Shown: positions 17,684 through 26,679, counted from the stretch's first letter. The stretch is 60,613 bases of DNA from Brevibacterium senegalense (GCF_000285835.1 NZ_HE978601.1:530543-591155), one strand, 5' to 3'. Notes: generated from the letters alone by a model not told the origin. A program made the numbers and translations.

Positions 17684-17737
17684 CTCCGGCTTCCTCCCAA
17701 TCGGGCCGAGCGATCTGACGCCGCGGCTGTGCCAGTC

Positions 17738-17755
17738 AGGTGCACGGCCCCCACC
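17738..17755 (-). promoter_or_regulatory. ICE leader box B, copy 4 (upstream of ssb)
   Basis: AGGTGCACGGCCCCCACC (plus strand) matches the boxes at 22521, 25954 and 31033. On the coding strand it reads as a G-rich run followed by GTGCACCT. It lies in the 86-bp gap between the VirD4-like gene and ssb. Confidence 0.5.
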
Positions 17756-17769
17756 AACGCGCGCCCCGA

Positions 17770-19554
17770 TTACGAGCCGGGTCCGCGCAGCAGCGCCTCG
17801 ATGCCAGCCCGGTCGGCCTTCAACTGAGCTGCGTCCGGACGGGTCGGCCAGGCACGTAGGTCGGTGATGATCGGTGGGGCGGATCGAAGGAGGGTGACGC
17901 CGGTGCCGAACGGCAGCGTCCTGATCCGGTCTGGCGGAAGGATCGGCACCCGTCGCACCGAGCGTTGGCTGGAACGGGTGCCGTGGTCGCCGAGGGTCAC
18001 GCTATCGGTGTACTCGTCGCGTTCCCCGATGAGGGTGGAGAGGTCTTGGAGGTCGCGCGAGTTCGATGCGCCGCCGAGGATGATCTTGACGATGGAGGCG
18101 TCCCAGATCGCTCCGGCGGCATTGTCGTTCCACTTGTCCCGCGCTTGGGCCAGGGACTGGAGGACGGGCAGGGTGGTGATGCCGGTGCCACCGCCTTCGG
18201 CCATCAGGGTCGGGAGGCTCGGCAGGGGTGCGAGGTTGCCGATCTCGTCCAGGGCAAGGAGCAGGGGCGGGTCAAGACGGGCGCCGGGTGAGCGGGCAGC
18301 GAGGCGGCGGGCGGTTTCGATGAGGTCTTCGACGAACGCTGCCACCAGGGCGGCGGACGCGCCGGCGCCGGCGCCGGTGGCGAGCAGGTAGAGGGTGCCG
18401 CGGTCGCGGATGAAGGTTTCGGGGTCGAAGCCCTCGCCGGGTCCGGGAGAGACGGCGTCCAGGACGCGGGGATCGGCCAGTGCGCCGAGGGCCAGGGCGA
18501 CGCCCTGCCAGATCGAATCCCTGGTTTTGGGGTCGGCGTCGATCATCGCCCCGAGCGAGTCCGCCCACCCGGTGGCTGCCTGGGTGTTGTTGGTGAGGAT
18601 CGCGACGGCTTCGGCGGCGGCGGAGGGGTCCAGGGTCCAGCGGAACAACTCGGCCGGTGGGCGGTGGTCGAGCGCGGCGGCGTGCAGGAGGGATTGGAGG
18701 GCGGTGCGGGTCTTGCCTTCCCAGAAGCCGCCGGATTCGACCCCGCCAGCAGACAGACCGGTGGCGGCGGACAGGCCGGTGGCGCGGATCATCGCCGTGA
18801 GCGGGTCCTCGCATCCGCGGATCGGTGACCAGCGCATCCCGGCGCGGATGCCTTCGGCGAGGTGTTGGGGATCGAACACCGCCACCGGCCGGCCGTCGCG
18901 CTGTCGGGCGCGGAGGGTGGTGGTGAGGTTGTCCGGCCGCGTGCTGGTGGTGACGACGGCGCCGGATGCGTCGAGGATCGTGGGGATGACGATGTGCAGG
19001 CCCTTGCCGGAGCGTGGGGGGCCGATGAGCAGGATCGAGTCCTCCACCGACGCCCACACGTCGCGTCCCTTGGACGCGCCGATCCGATAGCCGACATCGG
19101 CGGGTGCGGGTTTATCGAGGGATGGGCGGAGTGTCCCGGCCCGGCGGAGCAGCGCCTTCGCAGAGGCGGTCTGGGCGACTTCATGGGCCGTGGCGGTGCC
19201 GGCGAGGCGGCGCGGGTCGGTCTCGACCTTGCGGGAATGGCGGCGCAGCCGCGTCCATACCCACGCCCCGGCCGTGACGAGCCCGGCAAGCATCGCCACG
19301 GTGATGATCCAGTACATGGTCGGGTTGAGCCCGTCGGCGTCGAGTGCGCCCGCGGGGTCGCTGGGGTTGAACAGCACTCCGAGCCCGGCGGCGGGGCCGG
19401 CTTCGGGTTGGGGTGTGCCGGTGAGGAACGCGGCAACGGTCCCGGAGGCGCGCAGGATGAGCGCGATCCCGAACATCCCCACCAGGGCGATGAGGGCGGC
19501 GTTGGTCAGCTCGTCACCGAACGACCCGGCCTGCCGCCCGGGCGGGGTGCTCAC
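17770..19554 (-). CDS. VirD4/TraG-like type IV coupling protein
   Basis: A 594-residue coupling ATPase that links the relaxosome to the transfer channel. Two membrane helices lie near the N-terminus (LIALVGMFGIALILRASGTV and MYWIITVAMLAGLVTAGAWV). Walker A is GPPRSGKGLH, followed by VVTTSTRPDNL; Walker B is LLLALDEIGN; and GGTGITTLPVLQSLAQARDKW and ILGGASNSRDLQDLS are typical VirD4/TraM-recognition segments. GTG 19554 overlaps the upstream stop (GTGA). It lies downstream in the same leftward unit as virB4. Confidence 0.9.
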   Translation of the reverse strand: MSTPPGRQAGSFGDELTNAALIALVGMFGIALILRASGTVAAFLTGTPQPEAGPAAGLGVLFNPSDPAGALDADGLNPTMYWIITVAMLAGLVTAGAWVWTRLRRHSRKVETDPRRLAGTATAHEVAQTASAKALLRRAGTLRPSLDKPAPADVGYRIGASKGRDVWASVEDSILLIGPPRSGKGLHIVIPTILDASGAVVTTSTRPDNLTTTLRARQRDGRPVAVFDPQHLAEGIRAGMRWSPIRGCEDPLTAMIRATGLSAATGLSAGGVESGGFWEGKTRTALQSLLHAAALDHRPPAELFRWTLDPSAAAEAVAILTNNTQAATGWADSLGAMIDADPKTRDSIWQGVALALGALADPRVLDAVSPGPGEGFDPETFIRDRGTLYLLATGAGAGASAALVAAFVEDLIETARRLAARSPGARLDPPLLLALDEIGNLAPLPSLPTLMAEGGGTGITTLPVLQSLAQARDKWNDNAAGAIWDASIVKIILGGASNSRDLQDLSTLIGERDEYTDSVTLGDHGTRSSQRSVRRVPILPPDRIRTLPFGTGVTLLRSAPPIITDLRAWPTRPDAAQLKADRAGIEALLRGPGS

Positions 19555-20117
19555 GGCAGTCGCCGCACGTGGATGGTGCCGGAGATGCGGCCGAACAGCA
19601 TCACCTCGCCGCCGCCGGATAGCAGCGACCGGAGCCGTTCTCGGTCCAGGAGCGCGCGGGCATCACCGGTGCTGGTGGCATCGGTGTGGAAGACGATGAC
19701 TGCCGCGGCGACGTCCTCACCAGGTACGAATCCCTCGCCGGTCACTTCGACCAGATCGGGCCGCCGCTTGCTGCGGCTCGTGGCCCGTGCTGCTGGTTCG
19801 GTCTCGGTCTCGGCCGGGGCGTCGGGTGGTCCGGGCGTGGTGCGGCGGCGGGCGCGGATGACGTCGGTGAACATGCTCCCGTCGTTTTCGTGCACCTCGA
19901 TGCGCACCGTGGTGGTGCGGTCCCGGGTGAGCGCATCCAGCAGAGGCCCGAAGGTGCTGCGCGTCCACGCTGTGCCTTCTGGGTGTGGAACGTCGGCACC
20001 GTCGAGGGTGACGTTCAGGACGCCGGTTTCGGTGACGGTGATGACCGCGTGCGGCAGCACGACCGGCGTCTCCTCCGGTTCCGGCCGGGGCGTGCGGTGT
20101 GGGGGTTTGCGGGTCAT
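19551..20117 (-). CDS. Hypothetical ICE protein between VirB4-like and VirD4-like genes
   Basis: A 188-residue soluble protein without a recognised domain. N-terminal strands (HAVITVTETGVLNVTLDG, TTTVRIEVHENDG) and a C-terminal block (DLVEVTGEGFVPGEDVAAAVIVFHTDA, GEVMLFGRISGTIHVRRLP) flank a charged Pro/Glu-rich linker. It overlaps both ATPase genes (TGATG upstream, GTGA downstream), so the three are coupled. A role in assembling or regulating the ATPases is plausible but inferred from position only. Confidence 0.6.
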   Translation of the reverse strand: MTRKPPHRTPRPEPEETPVVLPHAVITVTETGVLNVTLDGADVPHPEGTAWTRSTFGPLLDALTRDRTTTVRIEVHENDGSMFTDVIRARRRTTPGPPDAPAETETEPAARATSRSKRRPDLVEVTGEGFVPGEDVAAAVIVFHTDATSTGDARALLDRERLRSLLSGGGEVMLFGRISGTIHVRRLP

Positions 20118-21604
20118 CACTTCACTCCCGAGGTGAGCCGTGAACTGGTGTCGAACAGTGCCAGTTCGGCGGGGTGGAGCTGGTGCTGGGTGACGAAGGC
20201 GCGGTCCTTGATGCGCCACAGCCCTTGCCCGACACCCAGGCTCGGAAGGAGCTTCTGTTCGGTGCCGGTCAGGCCGAGCGCTTGGGCGGTGGGGCCGAGC
20301 TGGTCGGATTCTTGTCGGTAGACGATGCGGGTCTCGGCATTGGCCAGGAGTGAGTTGGCGAGGGAGCGCATGGCGGAGCCGGCGTCGCCGACGTTGTCCA
20401 GGTCGGAGAGTTTGTGGAAGATCAGCATGTTCGCGATCCCGTAATGCCGGGCGAGGCGCCAGTGGGCGTCCATCCGCTTCAACAAGGCGGGGTGGGACAT
20501 CAGCCGCCACGCTTCGTCGTAGATCACCCACCGCTGCCCACCGTTCGGGTCCAGCAGCGCGGACTCCATCCACGCCGACGAGCACGTCATCAACACCGAG
20601 ATCAATGTGCTGTTCTCGGTGACGCGGGACAGGTCGAGGCTGATCATCGGCAGGCTGGGGTCGAACCGGACCGTGCTGGGGCCGTCGAACAGGCCGGCGA
20701 GGTCACCGGCGACCAGGCGGCGCAGGGCATGGCCTACGAGCCGCCCGTCCTCGGCCAACCTGCCGTCGGCGGCCTCGTCTGGGGTGAGGATGCGGTCGAC
20801 GACCATCGGCAGGATCGGCACGGTGTTTTCGCCGACGACTGCGGTGAGGGCGAGGTCGATCGCCGTGTGCTCCAACGGCGTCAACCCACGCGCCAGGACG
20901 GTCTCGGCCAGAGCGCCGATGAGGTCGCGGCGGCGGGAGGTGACCGTGATGGCCCATTCCTGATCCGACAGTCCGGTGGGCCGGTGGCCTTCATCGAGGG
21001 GGTTGAGGCGTGTGCTCAGCCCGTGGCCGAGGACGATCGCCTTCCCACCGACCGCGTTGGCGACGGCGGTGTGCTCGCCCTTCGGGTCGCCGGGGACATA
21101 GACGCGCCGTCCAAACGGCAAGGACCGCGTGTAGAGCGATTTCGCCAGTGAGGACTTGCCCGAGCCCACGATCCCGGCGAGGACGACGTTGGGGGCGGTA
21201 ATGATCCCGCGGGCGTAGAGCACCCAGGGGTCGTAGACGAAGGAGCCGCCGGAGTAGAGGTCTTGGCCGACGAACACGCCATCGGCTCCGAGGCCGCCTT
21301 CGGCGACGAACGGGTACGCCCCCGCCAACGTCGCCGAGGTGTCCTGATGGCGTGGGAGCCGGAACCTGCCCGGGGTGCGCAGCGCCGCGGCGCCGGGCTC
21401 ACCTGCGGCGGGTAGGTAGGTGGTCGCGCGTCGTTCGCTGCGTTGCGCCTCGGCCTTCGCCCGGGCGGCGGCTCGCTCGTTCCGGTGTTGCTCGGCTCGT
21501 AGTGCTGCGGCGGCCCGGCGGCGTTGTTTGCGCAGTCGGCGACGCTCAGCCGCCGGAGCCACCAGGACGGATGCGTGCAGCCGCTCGCTCTCCCGCGCGC
21601 TCAC
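20117..21604 (-). CDS. VirB4-like conjugation ATPase
   Basis: A 495-residue T4SS motor ATPase. An Arg/Ala/Gln-rich helical N-terminus (RRRLRKQRRRAAAALRAEQH) precedes Walker A at AGIVGSGKSSLAKS. GDPKGEHTAVANAVGG and RLNPLDEG follow, Walker B is WVIYDEAWRLM, and ARHYGIANMLIFHKLSDL is the RecA-like sensor segment typical of actinobacterial VirB4 relatives. GTG 21604 overlaps the upstream stop (GTGA); an ATG at 21658 would lie inside the neighbour. It should energise pilus-less DNA transfer with SCO6880 and VirB6-like partners. Confidence 0.88.
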   Translation of the reverse strand: MSARESERLHASVLVAPAAERRRLRKQRRRAAAALRAEQHRNERAAARAKAEAQRSERRATTYLPAAGEPGAAALRTPGRFRLPRHQDTSATLAGAYPFVAEGGLGADGVFVGQDLYSGGSFVYDPWVLYARGIITAPNVVLAGIVGSGKSSLAKSLYTRSLPFGRRVYVPGDPKGEHTAVANAVGGKAIVLGHGLSTRLNPLDEGHRPTGLSDQEWAITVTSRRRDLIGALAETVLARGLTPLEHTAIDLALTAVVGENTVPILPMVVDRILTPDEAADGRLAEDGRLVGHALRRLVAGDLAGLFDGPSTVRFDPSLPMISLDLSRVTENSTLISVLMTCSSAWMESALLDPNGGQRWVIYDEAWRLMSHPALLKRMDAHWRLARHYGIANMLIFHKLSDLDNVGDAGSAMRSLANSLLANAETRIVYRQESDQLGPTAQALGLTGTEQKLLPSLGVGQGLWRIKDRAFVTQHQLHPAELALFDTSSRLTSGVK

Positions 21605-22467
21605 AGCGACATCCCCCGCCCAGCCGACCCATAGGAGCGGGCCGGCCCGGCGAACCAATCCCGCTCCACGACCGCCGATCCCTGCTGCGTACGCGCGGAC
21701 GCTGGCGTCACCGCGGTCCGCGGCGTGCTCGCATCGAGCGGTCCGACGCCGCTGATGGCCTCCCGCGCGAGCACCACATCGGTCTCATCCAGGTCCGGGT
21801 CGGACATCGCGGCGGGGTGGGAGCGTAGGAGGTTGACGGGGCCCATGAACGGGTTGTAGGTGAGGGTGTAGTCCCCGTCGATGACCGTCCGGTCGAGCTG
21901 TCCGGTGGGTGGTTCGTCGTAGACGTATCCGTTCTCCAGTGCCGCGTCGGTGGTCTCCTCCCCGTAGTCCCAGTTCCTCAGGTGTTCGATGGCCGCGTCG
22001 GGGCCGTCGCGGTCGATGAGGTCGAGCACCTCGTCGGCCTCGGCGCCTTGGAGGAAGACGACGCTGATCCAGCGCCGCGGTGCTTCCGTGGACACGGCCT
22101 CCCGGTCGAGTTCCTGGGCTGGGGCGTGCCAGGCGATGCGTCCCGAGTGGGTCATCGCGGTATTGACTCGCTCCTCGACGCCATCGAGGAGCGTTCCGGC
22201 GTGGTGTAGGTCGTCGGCCGCGGCGAGGGCTTCGGCGGCACCGATCGCTTGGTCACCGTCATCGTCGTGAGCGCGGCCGCGATGCAACAGATGCGCGGAA
22301 CCGACCTGGTCGAGCACCTGCCGCAGCGACCGAACACCCGAGAGCAGGTCACCGAGCACGCGGTATGTGTCGGCGGGGTTGTCGAACACGCGGCTCGCGT
22401 GCGCAAGCGCGCGCAGCGCCTCGGATGCTTCGGCAGCATCCTGGAGTGGGTCGTGATACGTGGGCAT
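21601..22467 (-). CDS. Hypothetical ICE protein upstream of VirB4-like gene
   Basis: A 288-residue acidic protein with no recognised domain. The first ~100 residues are helical (ALRALAHASRVFDNPADTYRVLGDLLSGVRSLRQVLDQVG), as in small proteins often adjacent to virB4 in actinobacterial ICEs. The second half has RRWISVVFLQGAEADEVLDLIDRDG and YTLTYNPFMGPVNLLRSHP. It may be a natural fusion of two small ICE proteins, which is inference. ATG 22467 has a strong CAGGAGG. It begins a new transcription or translation unit with its own leader box pair. Confidence 0.6.
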   Translation of the reverse strand: MPTYHDPLQDAAEASEALRALAHASRVFDNPADTYRVLGDLLSGVRSLRQVLDQVGSAHLLHRGRAHDDDGDQAIGAAEALAAADDLHHAGTLLDGVEERVNTAMTHSGRIAWHAPAQELDREAVSTEAPRRWISVVFLQGAEADEVLDLIDRDGPDAAIEHLRNWDYGEETTDAALENGYVYDEPPTGQLDRTVIDGDYTLTYNPFMGPVNLLRSHPAAMSDPDLDETDVVLAREAISGVGPLDASTPRTAVTPASARTQQGSAVVERDWFAGPARSYGSAGRGMSL

Positions 22468-22473
22468 GAGCGG

Positions 22474-22539
22474 CCTCCTGTGACAAGCGCGAAAGTCCCG
22501 GGCATCCGGGGTCGACTCTCAGGTGCACGCGCGCCCCCA
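22474..22539 (-). promoter_or_regulatory. ICE leader boxes, copy 1 (upstream of 21601-22467)
   Basis: Box A is CCTCCTGTGACAAGCGC at 22474-22490 (CTTGTCAcaGGAGG on the coding strand, ending in the ribosome site). Box B is AGGTGCACGCGCGCCCCCA at 22521-22539. The same two boxes recur at 25897-25970 and 31021-31051. They lie between the SCO6880 stop and the next gene start. Confidence 0.55.
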
Positions 22540-22567
22540 CAGCGCAACGGGCGGCGTGTGGTGGGTG

Positions 22568-24031
22568 TCAGATGCGGCGGCACAGCGGCAGAGCGGCCGC
22601 GGTGAATGCGGCGGCCTGCTGGCCGACGAGCAGTCGGGTCTCGCAGGAGGCTTGGATCGCGGCCTGCTCGATCGCGGCCACGCCGGCGTCCAGTTCCTCG
22701 ACGGTGGGTGCGGAGATGCTGATCAGGCCGGTGAACCGCAGCACCCCGTGGCCCGCGGTCAGGTCGGCCTCCTGCTGGAGCACGTCGTGGTACTCGGCGG
22801 TCTGGGTGGCGTCTTCGATCTGCCCGATCTTCGCCCGCTGCGCTTGGTCGGAGATGTGCTCGACCTTCTTCTTGCGGATGTCGCGTGCGGCCTGGTCCGA
22901 CCGCATCGGGGTGCACAGCAGCGAGAACGAGCGTTGGATGCCGGTGGACAGCAGCATCGGAGACAGGAAGCCCGGGTAGACCATCGAGCGCGGCCACTCG
23001 CTGATCCACAGCACCGCATGCTGGGCGGAGTCGGTGCGCAACCGGGCCCAGGACTCGTTGACGGCCACGGGCCCGGCGGTGGCCAGGTGCTGGCCGAGTT
23101 CACCGTGGCGCTCCAGAGTGGCGGCGATGGCCGGGTCATACGCGCTGCGCAGGATCACCGCGATCTGTCCCGGGGTCAACCATCCGGAGGGCTTCAGGTC
23201 GGCGGAGCGCAGTGCCGCGACCAGGGTGGACATCTCCTGGCGCAGGACGGCGGCGGCCCCGCGGATGCCGCCACCGGCGGTCCTGATCTGGCGGGCGGCG
23301 GTCTTCATATCCAGCGACAGGGACAGCGTGGTGGCGTGGCGTTCCCCGGCCGGCCCGGCCTGCTCGATCAGTTCTGCGTACGTGGTCGCGGCCCAGGTGT
23401 CGTCGGCGGTGCCGTGGGAGGCCCACCACTCGGCCAGCCCGGTGCCGGAATCCGGCAGCGTCCGCTCCAGGACCTGGAGGGTGGCGATCCGTCCGGAGCG
23501 GCACACCGTGGCCAGGACGCGGCCCCAGGAGGTGACGCGGCGTTCCTGCTCACCGGGGTCCAGCAGCACGAACGCGGGATGCGTCACTTTGCAGACCACG
23601 GTGAGGGTCGCGGCGTGGGGGTCGTGGATCATCCCGGCGCCGGTGTCGGGGTCGGTGTATTCGCGCAGGCGGGCCATGTCACCGGGCAGCGCGAGCGTGC
23701 CGACCGGCCGCGGTGCCACGATGCGGCGCCGGTACAGGAGTTGGCCGGCGGTGCTGCGCCAGGCCCACCAGCACGCCACCGGCAGCCACTCCACGGCCGG
23801 ACGCCCGGCGACGGGTATCCACGTCAGCGCGGCGGCGAGGACCCAGACGGGGGCGGTGTAGACCAGCAGGATGCCACCGCCGGCATACAGGGCGCCGACG
23901 ACCGCGAGGACGCCGGTGGCGAGGGTAATGAGCTGGGCCAGCGACAGGCCGAGGAGGATGCCGCGGCGGGTGAGGCGGGAGAACTTCACCGGCACCAGCT
24001 CCGTGGCGGACTCCTTTTGCTTCGATGTCAT
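22568..24031 (-). CDS. SCO6880-family conjugation membrane protein
   Basis: A 487-residue protein with two paired membrane helices near residues 25-75 (GILLGLSLAQLITLATGVLA, GILLVYTAPVWVLAAALTWI), then a long cytosolic domain (residues ~90-487: HDPHAATLTVVCKVTHPAFVLLDP, GGIRGAAAVLRQEMSTLVAALRSADL). This matches the SCO6880/PrgI-like component placed beside VirB4 and VirB6 in actinobacterial ICEs. Its role is probably a channel or scaffold component (VirB3/VirB4-N-like). ATG 24031 starts 8 bp after the VirB6-like stop. Confidence 0.8.
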   Translation of the reverse strand: MTSKQKESATELVPVKFSRLTRRGILLGLSLAQLITLATGVLAVVGALYAGGGILLVYTAPVWVLAAALTWIPVAGRPAVEWLPVACWWAWRSTAGQLLYRRRIVAPRPVGTLALPGDMARLREYTDPDTGAGMIHDPHAATLTVVCKVTHPAFVLLDPGEQERRVTSWGRVLATVCRSGRIATLQVLERTLPDSGTGLAEWWASHGTADDTWAATTYAELIEQAGPAGERHATTLSLSLDMKTAARQIRTAGGGIRGAAAVLRQEMSTLVAALRSADLKPSGWLTPGQIAVILRSAYDPAIAATLERHGELGQHLATAGPVAVNESWARLRTDSAQHAVLWISEWPRSMVYPGFLSPMLLSTGIQRSFSLLCTPMRSDQAARDIRKKKVEHISDQAQRAKIGQIEDATQTAEYHDVLQQEADLTAGHGVLRFTGLISISAPTVEELDAGVAAIEQAAIQASCETRLLVGQQAAAFTAAALPLCRRI

Positions 24032-24038
24032 GGCCGTC

Positions 24039-25538
24039 TCAGTCCTTTCCGGTCGGCGGCGGTGCCGGCGGCGGGGTCGGCTTCGGCGCACGCGGCTCCG
24101 GTTGTGCCGGGCCGGGACCCGCAGTGGGGGTCTTCGGCTCGGCCGGAGGCGGAGCCTTCGGGGTCGGGGTGGATGAGGGCTGGGGTGTCTGGGCAGCCGG
24201 AGGGGATGTTGCGCCGGTCTGCCCGGCGCTGTCGGCGGCGGTCTCGGCCTGGTTGCCGACGGCCGTGCCGGCCTTCGGTCCGGCGGTCGCCGCGTCCTTG
24301 GCGACCTTCCATGCGATCACCGCTGCCGCGGCCGGACCCGCCGCCGCAGCACCCGCACCGGCTCCCGCGCCAGCACCTGCTCCGGCGCCGCCGCCTGCCC
24401 CTGCGCCGGCTCCGGCGGACCCAGCCGCGGTGCTGGTGCCGCCAGCCGCACCGGTCGCGCTTCCAGATGCCTGAGGTGTGGAGGTCTTGGCCTGGGGCGG
24501 GGTCTTTCCGCCGCCCCCAGCGTTCCCGCTGCTGCTGCCGCCGCTGTCGTTACCGCCGCTGCTGGTGTTGCCGTCGAGGACCTTCTTGGGGCCGTCGCCG
24601 GCCGGTTGCGTGGGGGTGGGGACGGGCCGGTTGAGGGCCTGTTTGGCGTCTTGTTCGGAGCCGATCGCGTGGTACATGTCGAAGCCGATGAAGCTGATGA
24701 ACTTGTAGGTCAGGTAGGGGGCGAACGCGGCCATCGCCATCAGCACGATCCCGGCGAGGGGGTCGCTGATCGAGGACAGGTCCGCGTCGATGGGTGCCGA
24801 GACCTGGGTGATGGCGACGAGGAACATCACGACCAGGACGAGCTTGGAGCAGATCAGCGCGATGACGAACATCGCCCACTTCCCGATCCACCCCCTGCTG
24901 GCGTCCCAGGAGGCGCCGGAGAACGCCAGGGGTGCGAACACGATCGCCACCAGCAACAGCGCCTTGCGCACGAGCAGCGACAGCCACACGATCCCGGCGG
25001 CTGCGATCGCCAGGCCGGCGAGGAAGATCGTGATGATCGCCCCCACCCCGGGCGCGGCGATGTTGATCCCGACCAGACCCGCGGCCAGCAGGGTGATCTT
25101 GTCGCCCATGGACTCGGTGGTCTCTCCGGCGGCCTGGATGATCCCGACACAGAGCTGGTCGACGATCTCCAACAACAGGGCTGTCAGGGTGATCACCACG
25201 AATGAGCCGAGCACGGACTTCGCCAATCCGAGGGCGGCTCGGGACAGGGCGGTGGGGTCGCGGCGGAGCAGCCCGGTGAGCAGTTGGAGGCAGAAGAAGA
25301 TCAGCATCACGAACACGGCGATGCCGAACAGCAGGTTGTAGACCGCCACATATTCCGGAGACGTGACGTCGACGAGGGTGGTGGTGTCGAACACGGACCA
25401 GACGGCCTCGAACAGCCAGCCGGCGGCGGCGCCCATGGCTTGGGCGAGCCAGTCGAACGGGGCTGCGACCAAGCTCGCGGCGGCTTCGCCGGCGGTGTCG
25501 CACACGGTCGAGATGACGGGGATATCGCACACACCCAC
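24039..25538 (-). CDS. VirB6/TrbL-like polytopic channel protein with low-complexity tail
   Basis: About 499 residues. Residues 1-300 have roughly six or seven membrane helices (AVYNLLFGIAVFVMLIFFCL, GSFVVITLTALLLEIVDQLC, IITIFLAGLAIAAAGIVWLS, FVIALICSKLVLVVMFLVAI) and end in FISFIGFDMYHAIGSEQDAK. The last ~190 residues are Gly/Ala/Pro/Thr-rich with GAGAG repeats, probably disordered and cytoplasmic. It should form the inner-membrane channel of the T4SS. An in-frame GTG at 25547 overlaps the GGAAGGAG ribosome site; GTG 25538 is 8 bases after it and gives the conserved GVCDIPVIST start, so 25538 is preferred. Confidence 0.82.
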   Translation of the reverse strand: MGVCDIPVISTVCDTAGEAAASLVAAPFDWLAQAMGAAAGWLFEAVWSVFDTTTLVDVTSPEYVAVYNLLFGIAVFVMLIFFCLQLLTGLLRRDPTALSRAALGLAKSVLGSFVVITLTALLLEIVDQLCVGIIQAAGETTESMGDKITLLAAGLVGINIAAPGVGAIITIFLAGLAIAAAGIVWLSLLVRKALLLVAIVFAPLAFSGASWDASRGWIGKWAMFVIALICSKLVLVVMFLVAITQVSAPIDADLSSISDPLAGIVLMAMAAFAPYLTYKFISFIGFDMYHAIGSEQDAKQALNRPVPTPTQPAGDGPKKVLDGNTSSGGNDSGGSSSGNAGGGGKTPPQAKTSTPQASGSATGAAGGTSTAAGSAGAGAGAGGGAGAGAGAGAGAGAAAAGPAAAAVIAWKVAKDAATAGPKAGTAVGNQAETAADSAGQTGATSPPAAQTPQPSSTPTPKAPPPAEPKTPTAGPGPAQPEPRAPKPTPPPAPPPTGKD

Positions 25539-25577
25539 CGCGATCACTCCTTCCAGGGGTCGAGACGGCGGGTGGTG

Positions 25578-25889
25578 TCAGACCTGCTGGCCGACGTCCC
25601 AGAAGAAGTTGATCAATGTCACGCTTGCGCCGCAGATCACCGCGGCCCCGCAGCTGACGAGGACCCCGACCTTGCCGCGGCCGGCCAGGTGGGGGTTGGA
25701 GGAGTTGGCGCCGAAGCCCCACACGATGGCGGAGATGATCAGGGCGAGGACGGACAGGATCAGGCCGATGGTCATGACCGCGCCGACGATGGTGCGCAGT
25801 TGGGCGATGCCGGGCAGGCCGTCATCGTTGGGAGTGATGTCGACATCCATCGGCAGCAGGGCCGGCAGAGCGGTGATGAGATCGAACAC
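25578..25889 (-). CDS. DUF6112 family small membrane protein (copy 1)
   Basis: A 103-residue protein with two or three helices (LRTIVGAVMTIGLILSVLALIISAIVWGFG and GVLVSCGAAVICGASVTLINFFWDVGQQ). This pattern is the VirB2-like/DUF6112 type found beside M23 peptidases in actinobacterial T4SS. GTG 25889 has AGGAG at good spacing; an earlier GTG lies in leader box B. It is paralogous to 26413-26679, both ending in the GQQ motif. It probably forms a small channel or pilin-like subunit. Confidence 0.75.
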   Translation of the reverse strand: MFDLITALPALLPMDVDITPNDDGLPGIAQLRTIVGAVMTIGLILSVLALIISAIVWGFGANSSNPHLAGRGKVGVLVSCGAAVICGASVTLINFFWDVGQQV

Positions 25890-25896
25890 GGTGAGT

Positions 25897-25970
25897 CTCC
25901 TGACAAGCGGAACCCGCCCTACGGAGCGGGGAACACGGATGGGTTCGCAGATCAGGTGCACGCCCACCCC
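25897..25970 (-). promoter_or_regulatory. ICE leader boxes, copy 2 (upstream of DUF6112)
   Basis: Box A CTCCTGACAAGCGG (25897-25910) overlaps the ribosome site. Box B AGGTGCACGCCCACCCC is at 25954-25970. The 107-bp gap is divergent, with the Nudix gene starting at 25997, so it must carry promoters for both directions. Confidence 0.55.
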
Positions 25971-25996
25971 CAGCTGCGCTTCGTAAGGTGAGAGGC

Positions 25997-26398
25997 ATGG
26001 AACGTGTTCTGGCCGCCAGCGCTGTCATCACCGATCCGACCGGGCGGGTGCTGCTCGTGCTCCGTGGAACCGAACCCGAGCAGGGCTGCTGGTCCGTGCC
26101 TGGCGGGAGCGCCGAGCCGGGCGAGACGCTGCCGGAGACCGCCGCACGTGAGGCATTTGAGGAGACCAGGCTGCACGTCGCCATCGGCGCGGAACTCTGG
26201 ACGGTCACGATCCCCACGAGTGACGGGCGCACGTTCGAGGTGCGTGACTTCGCCGCGACCGTCACCGGCGGCACGCTCATTGCGGGAGACGATGCCGTGG
26301 ATGTCCGTTGGTTCAGCCCGTCCGAACTGGATGAGGTCCCGCTGACCAGTGACCTGCGCGGATACCTCACTCGCGCGGGCATCATCACCCCCGCGTGA
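25997..26398 (+). CDS. Nudix hydrolase, inserted in the transfer operon
   Basis: A 133-residue single-domain Nudix protein. The Nudix box GGSAEPGETLPETAAREAFEET fits GX5EX7REUXEEXGU apart from the usual variation at the end, so divalent metal binding and pyrophosphate cleavage are expected. The N-terminus (VLAASAVITDPTGRVLLVLRG) is MutT-like; the substrate could be a damaged nucleotide, NDP-sugar or cofactor. ATG 25997 has AAGGTGAGAGG upstream; an in-frame GTG is 9 bases earlier. It is the only rightward gene between integrase and cargo. It looks like a cargo insertion at an operon break. Confidence 0.85.
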   Translation: MERVLAASAVITDPTGRVLLVLRGTEPEQGCWSVPGGSAEPGETLPETAAREAFEETRLHVAIGAELWTVTIPTSDGRTFEVRDFAATVTGGTLIAGDDAVDVRWFSPSELDEVPLTSDLRGYLTRAGIITPA

Positions 26399-26412
26399 CC
26401 CTGAATGGCGGG

Positions 26413-26679
26413 TCAGAATTGTTGGCCGAGGTCGATGAGCCAGTTCATCCAAGCCACGCCGGCACCGGCGAGGATCGCGGTGCCGAGGGCAACGAGGACA
26501 CCGGTGCGGCCCTTGCCGGCGGCGCTGTAGTTGCCGTTCGCGGCGGCAATCGCCCAGATGATGGCCGAGACGATCAGCATCAGGACGGCGGTGATAAGCA
26601 CGAACATCAGCAGCGCGCCGATCACCGCGCGCAGGTCGCCGATCCCGCCGAGCCCATCGAAGTCGGGGAACACGTCCAT
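26413..26679 (-). CDS. DUF6112 family small membrane protein (copy 2)
   Basis: An 88-residue paralogue of the gene at 25578-25889. Helices lie at DLRAVIGALLMFVLITAVLMLIVSAIIWAI and VLVALGTAILAGAGVAWMNW, and it ends IDLGQQF. ATG 26679 is chosen since MDVFPDFDGLGGIGD matches the MDVDITPNDDGLPG region of copy 1. Its stop is 14 bp from the Nudix stop. The tandem duplication with divergence suggests two subunits of one small-protein complex. Confidence 0.72.
   Translation of the reverse strand: MDVFPDFDGLGGIGDLRAVIGALLMFVLITAVLMLIVSAIIWAIAAANGNYSAAGKGRTGVLVALGTAILAGAGVAWMNWLIDLGQQF

Noticed and set aside
24340..24470. Gly/Ala repeat region as a DNA satellite or CRISPR-like array
   Set aside because: It encodes the low-complexity tail of the VirB6-like protein in frame and has no spacer structure.
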